Source of the DNA: Ferrigenium kumadai | GTDB lineage: Bacteria > Pseudomonadota > Gammaproteobacteria > Burkholderiales > Gallionellaceae | DNA length: 64,000 bases | Direction: 5' to 3' | Assembly (NCBI RefSeq): GCF_018324385.1 | Contig: NZ_AP019536.1 | Coordinates: forward strand, 1,550,001 to 1,614,000 | Shown: positions 34,117-42,982 of the stretch, in pieces | How positions within the stretch are numbered: the first letter of the stretch is position 1 | Layout: the number at the start of each line of letters is the position of its first letter | The notes under the pieces: generated by a model | The model's database searches: none | What the model saw: only the letters and a program-made list of their open reading frames with translations | What the model was told of the DNA's origin: nothing | Program-made: the position numbers and the translations under genes

Positions 34117-35559
34117 ATGTTTTCTACCATCGGTGAACTGCTGGTTCGCGAAAGCGTCATCTCCATGGCGCAACTCAATGAAGCGCTCTCCCACCAGAAG
34201 CAGCACGGCGGACGCCTGGGCGATTCGCTGGTGGCATTGGGATACATCTCCCCTGTCGAACTGAAGCAGTTCTTCAATACGGTCCCGCCTGTTCCGCTCA
34301 AAATCAATCAGACCGGCTTGAGCACGACACTGTTGACAGACCTGTTGCTGAAGACCGCCTATTTCGATGGGGGCACCTTTTCCCTGGGGCCCATGAGCAA
34401 GAATATGTGCCTGCCCATGGGCGTTGTGGACGAGCTGACGGAGTTGGCACGAAACGATAGCCTTGTCGCCATCAAAAGCGCCGCCGGATACAACCGTGCG
34501 ACGCATGTCTTCGAATTGACCAGCCAGGGGCGGAAGCGCGCGAACGAAGCACTGGAACAGTCTCAATATGCCGGGGCTGCGCCCGTCCCGATCAAGTTCT
34601 ACAGCATCATGACCGCGCACCAGACCGTGCGCCAGATCGAGATAGACGAGGCCTGGATACGGCAAGCGCTCAGCCATCTGGTGGTGGATGACGATCTCCT
34701 CCACCGGCTCGGCCCCGCCTTTAACTCCGGCCGTTCGATATTCATGTACGGCCCTCCCGGAACCGGGAAATCCAGCATTTCGGAGAGCCTGGCCCGGGCG
34801 CTGACCAGCACCGTCTACATACCCTATGCGGTCGAGGTCGGCGGCCAGGTCATCCGCCTGTTCGATCCGGCGATACACATTCCCGCCGATGAACCGGCGG
34901 AAGAAAGTTCTCTGCTGGACCTGGAAGCAGGTCACAAGCACGACCCGCGCTGGCGACTGTGCCGTCGTCCGGTAGCCATGGTGGGCGGAGAGTTGACGCT
35001 GGAATCGCTGGACCTGGACTTCGACCCGGTAAACAAATTTTACGAAGCCCCCATCCACATGAAAGCCGCGAATGGTTTTTTTATCCTGGACGACTTCGGC
35101 CGGCAACAGGTACCGCCACGCCAATTGCTGAACCGCTGGATCGTTCCGCTGGAGCGCGGCACCGACTTCCTATCACTGCACACCGGCAAAAAATTCGAGA
35201 TCCCCTTCGACCAGGTCACGGTCTTCTGCACCAACCTGAAACCGAGTGAACTGGTGGACGAGGCATTCCTGCGCCGTATCCGGCACAAGGTGCGAATCAA
35301 CTACCAGACCGAAGAACAGTTCTATGAGATCCTCAAGCGCGTTTGCAACCAACAGGGAATAACCTACACCGACGCTGCCGCACGCTACCTGGTGGATACC
35401 TATTACCGGAAAGTCAAACGCGCGATGGTGGGTAGTCATCCCCGCGATCTGGTGGAACAGATCATAGACCGTGCCAGGTTCATGAAAGTGCACCCGGAAT
35501 TGACGCCTGAGACCATCGATGCCGCTTCCGCAAATTACTTTGTCGACATGGATGCGTAA
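34117..35559 (+). CDS. AAA+ ATPase with N-terminal MshEN-like domain
   Basis: 480 residues from ATG 34117; an in-frame GTG at 34105 is an alternative. The first 60 residues match the MshEN (GspE N-terminal) fold, with IGELLVRESVIS-x-x-QLNEALSHQ followed by GGRLGDSLVALGYISPVELKQ. A linker of about 150 residues follows, then an AAA+ module: Walker A GPPGTGKSS, Walker B FFILDD, and LRRIRHK as an arginine-finger region. This is not a GspE-type secretion ATPase, so MshEN is joined to a different engine. It converges with the Tad locus; any role there is inferred from position only. Confidence 0.72.
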   Translation: MFSTIGELLVRESVISMAQLNEALSHQKQHGGRLGDSLVALGYISPVELKQFFNTVPPVPLKINQTGLSTTLLTDLLLKTAYFDGGTFSLGPMSKNMCLPMGVVDELTELARNDSLVAIKSAAGYNRATHVFELTSQGRKRANEALEQSQYAGAAPVPIKFYSIMTAHQTVRQIEIDEAWIRQALSHLVVDDDLLHRLGPAFNSGRSIFMYGPPGTGKSSISESLARALTSTVYIPYAVEVGGQVIRLFDPAIHIPADEPAEESSLLDLEAGHKHDPRWRLCRRPVAMVGGELTLESLDLDFDPVNKFYEAPIHMKAANGFFILDDFGRQQVPPRQLLNRWIVPLERGTDFLSLHTGKKFEIPFDQVTVFCTNLKPSELVDEAFLRRIRHKVRINYQTEEQFYEILKRVCNQQGITYTDAAARYLVDTYYRKVKRAMVGSHPRDLVEQIIDRARFMKVHPELTPETIDAASANYFVDMDA

Positions 35560-35605
35560 GCCCTCCAGGATGAATAGCGTCTTTTCCAAGGGCACGAGTA
35601 CAAAG

Positions 35606-35637
35606 CAAAAACCACCGATCGCCGGTGGTTTTGTTTA
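35606..35637. terminator. Terminator between the AAA+ gene and the tad locus
   Basis: Stem ACCACCG / CGGTGGT with a short loop at 35611-35629, with A-rich sequence on the left and TTTTGTTT on the right. It can act in both directions between the convergent genes. Confidence 0.75.
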
Positions 35638-35660
35638 AAGCCTTATCTGCAATATCCGCC

Positions 35661-37187
35661 TCAGAAATCCGACCCGTTGCGTACGAGGCGAACTTTCTCC
35701 TGATTTTTATCGTAATACGCCACGTTGCCGGCCTGGTCCTTGCCCAGCAGGACTCTGACGCTGATATCCCCGCGCAGGTTACTGGATTGGGCAATGCCGG
35801 GTTTCCCGGGCAAGGCCGAAGCCAGCGACTGCGCCTGCTCCCGGTAGCCAGTGCGATATTGCACCTGTGACGAGGTCACCTGGAAAGGTTTCTGATTGGT
35901 CAGGCGGGCGTTTGGATCTCCTTCCTTATGGAGGAAGCCCGCAACTTTTCTTGCCATGCCCGTCACGCCGTTGCCATTTGTAACTTCGATCCTGTAGGGC
36001 TTCGCAGCCTGAGCTGCTACCCGCTGCTCAGCCACGCTGGATGCCTGCAGAGTAGTCCGGACATGAAGTTCCGTCGCCGGCACCGGCTTCTGAGCAGCTT
36101 GAGTTACAACCTTGGTCTGCTCGTTGGACTTCACCGATGCCAGTTGAAGTGACTTGGCGGCCGGGACTGTCGCCTGTGCCAGAGGCTCAGCCGCTCTGGG
36201 TGCCTGCAGTGTAGTCCTGGCATGAAGTTCAGCCGCAGGAACCAGTTTCAATGCGGCCTGAGCTGCCGCCGTGCCCTGCTCCTTTGGCGGCACCGATGCC
36301 TGCTGAAGCGGCTTGGCAGCGGGCACTGCCTGCACATGCACTTCCGTCTGCTTGCGCAGTTCATATGCATCGGATTTTGCCTGTGCGACCTGGATGCGGC
36401 TTTCTACTTGGGGGGCCGTCTTGGGTGCAGCCTGTGCCACAACCATCTTCGGCTCCTTCGCCTGCGCGGATGCCTGCTGGCGTGGTTCGGCAGAAGGTTC
36501 TGCCTGTTTAATCACGCCCCAGTCCTTGGGCAAGGCCAGTGCCTGCTGCGATGCTGGGGAAGGCTTTGTCGCCGCCACGGCCTGTACAGGAGCCGGGGCT
36601 GTTGGTGCCTGCCGCACTTCTTCAGCCTTCGGCGGCACATTCTCGGCCATTTGCGGCTTGGCTACCTCGGCCATGACCTGCACGGCTTTCTCCCTGTCGC
36701 CCGCCTTGTCCAGCGCCAGCGCCAAGTTGGTATGCGCCGAGTGGTTGGCAGGATTCAGGGCGACCGCCCGATCCAGCACGCTTACCGCCTCGGCGTAAGA
36801 CTTGCTCAGATACAGGGCATAGCCCAGATTGTTCTGGATATGGGATGCATTCGGCGCATTCTTCACTGCCAGCCTGAACTGCTCGATCGCCTCCTGCTGC
36901 CGGCCCTGCATGGCATAGACCACCCCCATGCCGTTGCGGGCCTCGGCAAAATTCCCGTCGATGGCAAGTGCCTTCTGGTAGGCGGCCAGCGCCTGCTCAT
37001 AGCGACTCTGCCCCTGGTAATAACGCCCCAACTGGTAATAGCTTTCAGGCGTCTCTGTGGAATGCCTGACGCTGTAAATTGGCTTGACGCTCCATGCCTT
37101 GTTGTCGGAGGTCTGTTGATGAGACGCGCAACTGCTCAGCAAGGGAATGACGGAAGCCGCCGACAAAATCATATGACAGGTTTTCAT
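35661..37187 (-). CDS. tadD: TadD-like TPR lipoprotein with Ala-rich repeats and C-terminal LytR_C domain
   Basis: 508 residues. A lipoprotein signal (lipobox LLSSC, about 19) precedes about four TPR motifs (residues 50-185, e.g. PESYYQLGRYYQGQSRYEQALAAY). An Ala/Gln/Pro-rich middle (about 190-400) contains degenerate tandem repeats of about 53 residues. A LytR C-terminal domain (about 405-500: YRIEVTNGNGVTGMARKVAGFL) ends the protein. TadD is needed for Tad pilus assembly. It is the last gene of the locus, 22 bp after tadC. The Ala-rich linker is much longer than in TadD of Aggregatibacter. Confidence 0.85.
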   Translation of the reverse strand: MKTCHMILSAASVIPLLSSCASHQQTSDNKAWSVKPIYSVRHSTETPESYYQLGRYYQGQSRYEQALAAYQKALAIDGNFAEARNGMGVVYAMQGRQQEAIEQFRLAVKNAPNASHIQNNLGYALYLSKSYAEAVSVLDRAVALNPANHSAHTNLALALDKAGDREKAVQVMAEVAKPQMAENVPPKAEEVRQAPTAPAPVQAVAATKPSPASQQALALPKDWGVIKQAEPSAEPRQQASAQAKEPKMVVAQAAPKTAPQVESRIQVAQAKSDAYELRKQTEVHVQAVPAAKPLQQASVPPKEQGTAAAQAALKLVPAAELHARTTLQAPRAAEPLAQATVPAAKSLQLASVKSNEQTKVVTQAAQKPVPATELHVRTTLQASSVAEQRVAAQAAKPYRIEVTNGNGVTGMARKVAGFLHKEGDPNARLTNQKPFQVTSSQVQYRTGYREQAQSLASALPGKPGIAQSSNLRGDISVRVLLGKDQAGNVAYYDKNQEKVRLVRNGSDF

Positions 37188-37208
37188 GGCTCATCTCCTT
37201 TGGGAAAT

Positions 37209-38189
37209 CTACGGCATCGTCGTCCCTGTCAACGCAGGGAACAGCACCCGGGTCATGGTCAGGAACGACGGCCCGATAAGCACCAGCATCAATGCCGGAA
37301 AAATACAGAAGATCAGTGGGAACAAAAGCTTGACCGCGATCTTTGCGGCCGCCTCTTCCGCCCGCAGCCTGCGCTTGGTGCGCAGACCTTCGGAATGGAC
37401 ACGTAAGGAGTCCGCCACGCTGGTGCCGAAACGATCGGACTGCACCAGCAAAGCCACCAGCGAGTCTATTTCTGCCAGCCCCGTGCGCAATGCCAGATTG
37501 CGCAATGCCCGTTCCCGGCTACTGCCGGCGCGCATTTCCAGGCTGACCAGATGCAACTCCTCCGCCAGGGTTATGCTTTTCAGCCGCATCTCCTCGCCCA
37601 CTCTGGCAAGTGCGGCATCCAATGCCAACCCTGCTTCCACACATACCGTCATCAGGTCCAGGGCATCGGGAAAACTCTCGAACAGTTCCCGCTGCCGATT
37701 CTTGATGCGCCACATCAACCATGCATTCGGCGCGAAGTAACCCAGTGCCGCAGCACCGACCAGCAAGGAAAGCACTGTCGCCGGCTTGATCTTGTCTGTC
37801 GCGCCCATGCCGAAATAAAGGGCCAGTAGCGCCGGCAAAACCAACGCCAGCAGGGTCTTTGCGGCGAAAAACACTACCGGCGCCGAGGAGAAACGATAGC
37901 CTGCATTCATGAAACGAATGCGCAGATTGGAGTTCTCCCACCCCTCCTGCGGCAAGGCGATCCTGGCGAGCGGGCCGCTCAGCTTGACGACCCGCTTGAC
38001 CCAGGCCGGCGCCTCTTGCGGCGGCGCAAACTCGGTCGACAACTCGGGCGTCAATGCGTGCCCCTCCTCCGCGATGCCCTCCAGCCGTTTCTGTATCGGG
38101 CGGGTGCCGAATTGCCACAGGATGGCCAAGACCCCTCCTGTCACCACCAGGAAAATAACGATCAGATAGATGGTCTGTGTAGTAGTCAT
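37209..38189 (-). CDS. tadC: TadC, GspF-type inner-membrane platform protein of the Tad pilus
   Basis: 326 residues with a TadC/GspF-like layout: an N-terminal membrane segment, further segments around residues 100-150, the cytoplasmic GspF domain (FPDALDLMTVCVEAGLALDAAL), and two C-terminal segments (about 275-320). TadB and TadC form the inner-membrane base on which the ATPase works. It follows tadB with a gap of 28 bp and precedes tadD. Confidence 0.92.
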   Translation of the reverse strand: MTTTQTIYLIVIFLVVTGGVLAILWQFGTRPIQKRLEGIAEEGHALTPELSTEFAPPQEAPAWVKRVVKLSGPLARIALPQEGWENSNLRIRFMNAGYRFSSAPVVFFAAKTLLALVLPALLALYFGMGATDKIKPATVLSLLVGAAALGYFAPNAWLMWRIKNRQRELFESFPDALDLMTVCVEAGLALDAALARVGEEMRLKSITLAEELHLVSLEMRAGSSRERALRNLALRTGLAEIDSLVALLVQSDRFGTSVADSLRVHSEGLRTKRRLRAEEAAAKIAVKLLFPLIFCIFPALMLVLIGPSFLTMTRVLFPALTGTTMP

Positions 38190-38217
38190 TTGTTATTCAC
38201 CTGAAAATGAACCGAGT

Positions 38218-39192
38218 TCATACGTGGATCCTGATTACGCGCCGCATCCAATAAGCCCCGATGAGCATGATCACCAGCATGCCCCACACCAATTTCAGAC
38301 CGACCGGATCGGTCCACAACAAGCTCATCAATTTGGGATTGGCCATGTTCATGTAAAAGGCCATCACGAACGGTAATATTCCCAATATCCATGCGGACAA
38401 ACGGCCCTCGGCGGAGAGCACTTGAATGGTTCCCATCAGATTCAGGCGCGCACGGATCAGCTTGCTGATGCTATCCAGCAGTTCCGTCAGATTGCCCCCG
38501 GTTTCGCGCTGGATCAGCACCGCGATGACGAAGTAGCGCAGATCGTCGCTGGGCGCGCGAACGGCGAGATTCTGCAACGCATCCTGGAGGCCGATGCCGT
38601 AATTGAGTTCGTCGAAGGTGGTGCGGAATTCCCCCGCCACGGGCTCCGGCATCTCGTCGCCCACCATCTTCAACGCGCTTGGAAAGGCATGCCCGGCCCG
38701 CAAAGCGCGGCCCATCAGATCCAGCGCGTCCGGCAGCTGTTGCTCAAAGGTAGCCAAACGCTTGTGCTTCGCCTTCAGCACGTAATACAGGGGCAAGCCG
38801 CCCGCCGCCACTGTCGCCGCGATAACCGCGAGCAGCGGCAAGCCAAAAACGGTTGCCAGAATGAAACCCGCCAGCGCCCCCATGAAGGTGAAGCGCAAAA
38901 AACCGGCCACGTTCAGCGTCAAACCGGATTGCAGCAACAGCCGGTCCAGATGGTGGATGCGCGGGATCTCCAGCAGCAGGCGATCCAGTTCCGGCGTTTC
39001 GGCAAGCAGGCGTTTCTTGACGATGGACAGGTTCTCACCTTCATGAGCTTCGGCAGACATGGCGCGCAAGCGCCGCTCGATCCGCTTCGCCTCGGGTCCT
39101 TTGTAGGCGTTCCAGGCAAGATAGGCCCCTTCCAGGAACAGCACCACCGCGATGAAGGCGAGGACGACAAACAGATAGTAGATATAGTCCAC
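38218..39192 (-). CDS. tadB: TadB, GspF-type inner-membrane protein of the Tad pilus
   Basis: 324 residues. N-terminal and central membrane segments, a GspF domain with [22 protein letters not shown], and a C-terminal pair of membrane segments. It is a paralogue of tadC and is always adjacent to it. The gap to tadA upstream is 9 bp, so the genes are co-transcribed. Confidence 0.93.
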   Translation of the reverse strand: MDYIYYLFVVLAFIAVVLFLEGAYLAWNAYKGPEAKRIERRLRAMSAEAHEGENLSIVKKRLLAETPELDRLLLEIPRIHHLDRLLLQSGLTLNVAGFLRFTFMGALAGFILATVFGLPLLAVIAATVAAGGLPLYYVLKAKHKRLATFEQQLPDALDLMGRALRAGHAFPSALKMVGDEMPEPVAGEFRTTFDELNYGIGLQDALQNLAVRAPSDDLRYFVIAVLIQRETGGNLTELLDSISKLIRARLNLMGTIQVLSAEGRLSAWILGILPFVMAFYMNMANPKLMSLLWTDPVGLKLVWGMLVIMLIGAYWMRRVIRIHV

Positions 39193-39201
39193 GCTACGCT
39201 C

Positions 39202-40560
39202 CTATTCGTACAGCTTGGTGGGATCGAAGATCTCGTCTGAGATCTTGATGCCGCGAGTGATCAAACGATCGGTGAACTTGGGACGGATGCCGGTGGCGCG
39301 GAAATGCCCCAGCACCGTCCCATCCTCGGCCACGCCGGTTTGCTCGAAGGCGAATATCTGCTGCATGGTGATGATTTCGCCCTCCATCCCGGTGATCTCC
39401 TCGATGCTGGTGACCTTGCGCTTGCCATCGGTCAGGCGGGACACATGGATCACCGCGGTAAGCGCCGAACTGATCTGCTGGCGCATGGCCTTGGGCGGCA
39501 GATTCAATCCTGTCATCCCGATCATGTTCTCCAGGCGGGTCAGCGCATCGCGCGGAGTGTTGGCATGGACCGTAGTCAGCGAACCTTCGTGACCGGTATT
39601 CATCGCCTGGAGCATGTCAAAGGCCTCGGCGCCGCGCACCTCCCCGAGGATGATGCGATCCGGGCGCATGCGCAGGCTGTTTATCACCAGCAACCGCTGG
39701 GGTACCTCGCCCTTGCCCTCGATGTTGGGTGGCCGCGTCTCCAGACGCACTACATGGGGCTGCTGCAACTGCAGTTCTGCCGCGTCCTCGATGGTGATGA
39801 TGCGTTCGGAATGGGGGATAAAACCGGATAGGATGTTCAGCAGGGTAGTCTTGCCGGTTCCCGTGCCGCCGGAAATCAATACGTTCACTTTCGCCTTGAT
39901 CAGGCCCCCGATGATTTGCGCCATCTCCGGCGTCAGGCTCTTGCCGCGGATGATGTCGTCCATAGCCAGCGGCGTGACGGCAAAGCGGCGGATAGACAGG
40001 ATAGGCCCGTCTATCGCCAGCGGCGGGATGATCGCATTCACCCGCGAGCCGTCCGGCAGCCGCGCATCCACCATCGGGCTGGATTCGTCGACGCGCCGGC
40101 CGATGCCCGACACGATCTTGTCGATGATCTTCATCAGGTGGGCATCGCTCTCGAAGCGCACGTCGGTCAGTTCCAGCTTGCCCGCACGCTCCACATACAC
40201 CTGACGATGGGTGTTGACGAGAATGTCGGAAAGGGTCGAGTCCGCCAGCAAGGTCTCGATCGGCCCCAATCCCAGCACCTCATGCTGGATGTCCCGCACC
40301 AGGCTCTTGCGCTCGGCTTCGTTGATCGCCAAGGTCTCTTCCGAGAGCAGACGCTCCACCAGCACCTTGAGCTCTTCCTGAAGCAGCTCCCGCGGCAAGC
40401 TTTCCATGAGCGCCAGATCGACGCGGTCCAGCAGTTTCTGATGGATGCGGGATTTCAGTTCCTGGTAGGAGCGGTTTTCAGCTGCTATCGCCTGTGGCGT
40501 CGCCACCGGCGACTGCGTAACGTCATGTTTAATGTTTTCCAGCCTGTCTCGTAATGACAT
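39202..40560 (-). CDS. tadA: TadA/CpaF secretion ATPase
   Basis: 452 residues. A type II/IV secretion NTPase with Walker A ([12 protein letters not shown]), an Asp box ([10 protein letters not shown]), Walker B ([23 protein letters not shown]) and a His box. It powers extension and retraction of the Flp pilus. The order tadZ-tadA-tadB-tadC is canonical. The N-terminal 60 residues are variable, with many charged residues. ATG 40560 is the likely start. Confidence 0.96.
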   Translation of the reverse strand: MSLRDRLENIKHDVTQSPVATPQAIAAENRSYQELKSRIHQKLLDRVDLALMESLPRELLQEELKVLVERLLSEETLAINEAERKSLVRDIQHEVLGLGPIETLLADSTLSDILVNTHRQVYVERAGKLELTDVRFESDAHLMKIIDKIVSGIGRRVDESSPMVDARLPDGSRVNAIIPPLAIDGPILSIRRFAVTPLAMDDIIRGKSLTPEMAQIIGGLIKAKVNVLISGGTGTGKTTLLNILSGFIPHSERIITIEDAAELQLQQPHVVRLETRPPNIEGKGEVPQRLLVINSLRMRPDRIILGEVRGAEAFDMLQAMNTGHEGSLTTVHANTPRDALTRLENMIGMTGLNLPPKAMRQQISSALTAVIHVSRLTDGKRKVTSIEEITGMEGEIITMQQIFAFEQTGVAEDGTVLGHFRATGIRPKFTDRLITRGIKISDEIFDPTKLYE

Positions 40561-40693
40561 GATTCAGCTCCCAGTGTAATTTCCGACGCATCGATCCGGC
40601 CTGCGGCGGTTAATTCCATCACTCAAAGTCCCGGCAACGCCTCATTTATTCGCCGTCTGCACTACAAATGCACTTGCCCGGTAAACCAACCTC

Positions 40694-41860
40694 TCATGCA
40701 CGGCCAAGCAAATGGCCCAACCAACCGTGTTCCCGGGTTTCGCCATGCTCAAGGTCATGCCCGAGCTTGAGCAGGTTTTTTGTAACCGGATCGCTTTTGT
40801 CCATTTTCAGGATCGGCACGCCCTGATTGACCGATGCCGAGACTGACGCATAGCTGTTGGGAAAAATGATCATCACCTTCATATTCAGGGTGCGCTCCAC
40901 ATCCCCCAACTGGACATCGCCTCCCTTTTCGTAACGGTTGAGGATCAGATGGATCTTGTCCATACCGTAATCCAGGGATTGCAGGGTGGAGATCAAACGC
41001 TTGGCGTCCCGGATGAATGGCAGCGTTTCCTGCATCACCGGGAAGATCATGTCCGCATAATCCAGAGCCTTGATGCTCACCGCATCCAGATTGCGCCCTA
41101 CGTCCAGAATCACGTAGTCGTATTCACCCACCGCCAGACGCAGCAGCACTTCGATATGCGCCGGTACCACATCCGCCGCCTTGGCGGGGTTTTCCGGGGC
41201 CGCCAGCACGCCATAATTCGGCAACACCTGCATCAGGCTGGATGCGAGAAGGGACGCATCGAGACGCAAAATCTCATGGGACACATCCGCCAGAGTGGTG
41301 ACCGGAGCACGATCGGAAACGAACAGCGAGGCATCGCCGAATTGCAGGTTCAGATCGATCAGCACCACCCGCTTGCCGTACTCGGCAGCCAGCACATAGC
41401 CCAGATTGGAGGCCAGAAAAGTGGCGCCGCTGCCGCCTTTGCAGGCAAGGAAGGCCAGCACCTTGCCTTTGTGCTGCGGCTTCTCCGCGCGCACCAGCTT
41501 CTGTTCGATACGCGCCACCGCGTCTATCAGCGCCTGGGGAGCAACCGGGAGCGGCAACACATCGCGCACCCCCAGGCGCATCGCCTGGATCACGTTCTCC
41601 GCCGAAACCTTCTCGCACAGCATGATGAATCTCATGCCGGGATGACGCTGACTGACGCTTTCCAAAGCCGTGATTGCATCCTGCCCGTCGCCCGAGCTTT
41701 CGATGACGATCAGGTCGGGCTGCTCCTGGTCGGCGACCGCCCCAAGTTGCTCCTTGCCACCCTCGAACAATAGAACAGCATGGGGGTGCCCCGCTTCCTG
41801 AAGGATATGGAGAATGCTCTCCATATGTTTTTTGTTCGGCGATATGGCGGCGATTTTCAC
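40694..41860 (-). CDS. tadZ: TadZ/CpaE-family pilus localisation protein
   Basis: 388 residues. An N-terminal receiver-like domain (about 1-120, without a full acidic triad) is followed by a ParA/MinD-like ATPase domain. The P-loop reads CKGGSGATFLASN: the first Lys of the deviant Walker A motif is present but the second is replaced by Ala, so ATP hydrolysis may be lost or slow. TadZ marks the pole or site for pilus assembly in other bacteria. It follows tadF and precedes tadA, with 133 bp before the tadA start. Confidence 0.88.
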   Translation of the reverse strand: MKIAAISPNKKHMESILHILQEAGHPHAVLLFEGGKEQLGAVADQEQPDLIVIESSGDGQDAITALESVSQRHPGMRFIMLCEKVSAENVIQAMRLGVRDVLPLPVAPQALIDAVARIEQKLVRAEKPQHKGKVLAFLACKGGSGATFLASNLGYVLAAEYGKRVVLIDLNLQFGDASLFVSDRAPVTTLADVSHEILRLDASLLASSLMQVLPNYGVLAAPENPAKAADVVPAHIEVLLRLAVGEYDYVILDVGRNLDAVSIKALDYADMIFPVMQETLPFIRDAKRLISTLQSLDYGMDKIHLILNRYEKGGDVQLGDVERTLNMKVMIIFPNSYASVSASVNQGVPILKMDKSDPVTKNLLKLGHDLEHGETREHGWLGHLLGRA

Positions 41861-41915
41861 GATTTTCCTTGTCTTCCTTTATCGGTTTCTCTGCGCATCA
41901 AGTTTTGTACGGCAC

Positions 41916-42467
41916 TCATGCCGCACACCCACCTCGCATGAAGCCCAGGCTTTCGGCCGGCATGACCACGGTCGAGAGCGGAAGCGGGATGCTCGGCAAG
42001 GGGAACCAGACCAGCGTTCCGATCAGGGGAGTGAAACTGGCATTGACCCTCACCCGGACATAACCGATGCAATTCCGAGGCGTGCCAACGGCATCAGGTA
42101 TGATGCAGTTGCTCGCATTTTCATCTACGTTGTCCGGCAGATTCGCACCAGTCAGTACCGCCATGTCTGCCCGGCGCAATGGCTCTATGGTGATGTTGGC
42201 GCTGGTGAATTCAGGAGCTGCCGGCAGCACCGGCAAGCCCATCATCCCCCGTGCATCCCTCATGGTGTTCCAATCCTCCCGCCAGCAGACCACCGCCTCC
42301 CTGGCGACATAGCGGGTCACTTCCTGGACTGAGTTCCACAGATAGAGTCCGCGGCCGAATTCCACGATCCCGAACAGCACTGCGAAGAAGAACACGGCGA
42401 TGAGCGCGAACTCGACCGCGGCCGCACCGCGCTGTTTTCTTCCGGAAGCTCTCACGAAAATGCTCAC
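41916..42467 (-). CDS. tadF: TadF-like pseudopilin (TadE-family)
   Basis: 183 residues from GTG 42467, two bases after the tadE stop and behind a GGGGGG-rich ribosome site. A prepilin-like N-terminus RGAAAVEFALIAV has cleavage Gly and E+5, followed by one membrane segment, and the rest is periplasmic with four Cys. TadE and TadF are minor pilins of the Tad system. The start is inferred from the neighbours; the frame is also open upstream. Confidence 0.85.
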   Translation of the reverse strand: MSIFVRASGRKQRGAAAVEFALIAVFFFAVLFGIVEFGRGLYLWNSVQEVTRYVAREAVVCWREDWNTMRDARGMMGLPVLPAAPEFTSANITIEPLRRADMAVLTGANLPDNVDENASNCIIPDAVGTPRNCIGYVRVRVNASFTPLIGTLVWFPLPSIPLPLSTVVMPAESLGFMRGGCAA

Positions 42468-42469
42468 GG

Positions 42470-42973
42470 TCAGCCCCCCATGTAACGCATGGTGGTGTAG
42501 GGCTGGATGCCGAGATTGTAGCCAGCAGCCTCGCCGAGATAGCCGATCGGCAACCATTCGCCCAGCCTGATGCCGTAATCGACGACAGCGACGGTCACAT
42601 AGGTCGAACCCAACACCGCAGCAGGGGCCGAGCAAAGCGAGCCGTCACAACGCACCTCGACTTTCGTGTCATCAAAATCCGACAAGCCTGCTGCCGTAGC
42701 AGCCGTTGTCACCATACCCTTGGCATTGGCAACCACGTTAACCAGCCTGACATTGCAATCGCTTGCTGATTCACCGGCATTGCATTTCACCATCGTCAGG
42801 TACCTGGCCGCATCGCGCGTGACCTTGGCAAGGCTGTCGTAAAACCAGAAGGCGCGCCCGAACTCGATGGCGCCACCGACGACCAGCAGCAGGACAGGCA
42901 ATACGAGTGCGAACTCCACTGCCGCCGCACCGCGCTCCGATCTTCCCCATCTTGTAAGCTTGGTCTTGTTCAT
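42470..42973 (-). CDS. tadE: TadE pseudopilin
   Basis: 167 residues. The pseudopilin motif is RGAAAVEFALVLPVLLLVV, with Gly before the cleavage site and Glu at +5. A periplasmic domain with several cysteines (for example CNAGESASDC) follows. It is processed by the TadV peptidase. The stop is 2 bp before the tadF start. Confidence 0.92.
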   Translation of the reverse strand: MNKTKLTRWGRSERGAAAVEFALVLPVLLLVVGGAIEFGRAFWFYDSLAKVTRDAARYLTMVKCNAGESASDCNVRLVNVVANAKGMVTTAATAAGLSDFDDTKVEVRCDGSLCSAPAAVLGSTYVTVAVVDYGIRLGEWLPIGYLGEAAGYNLGIQPYTTMRYMGG

Positions 42974-42982
42974 GTTTTCTGC

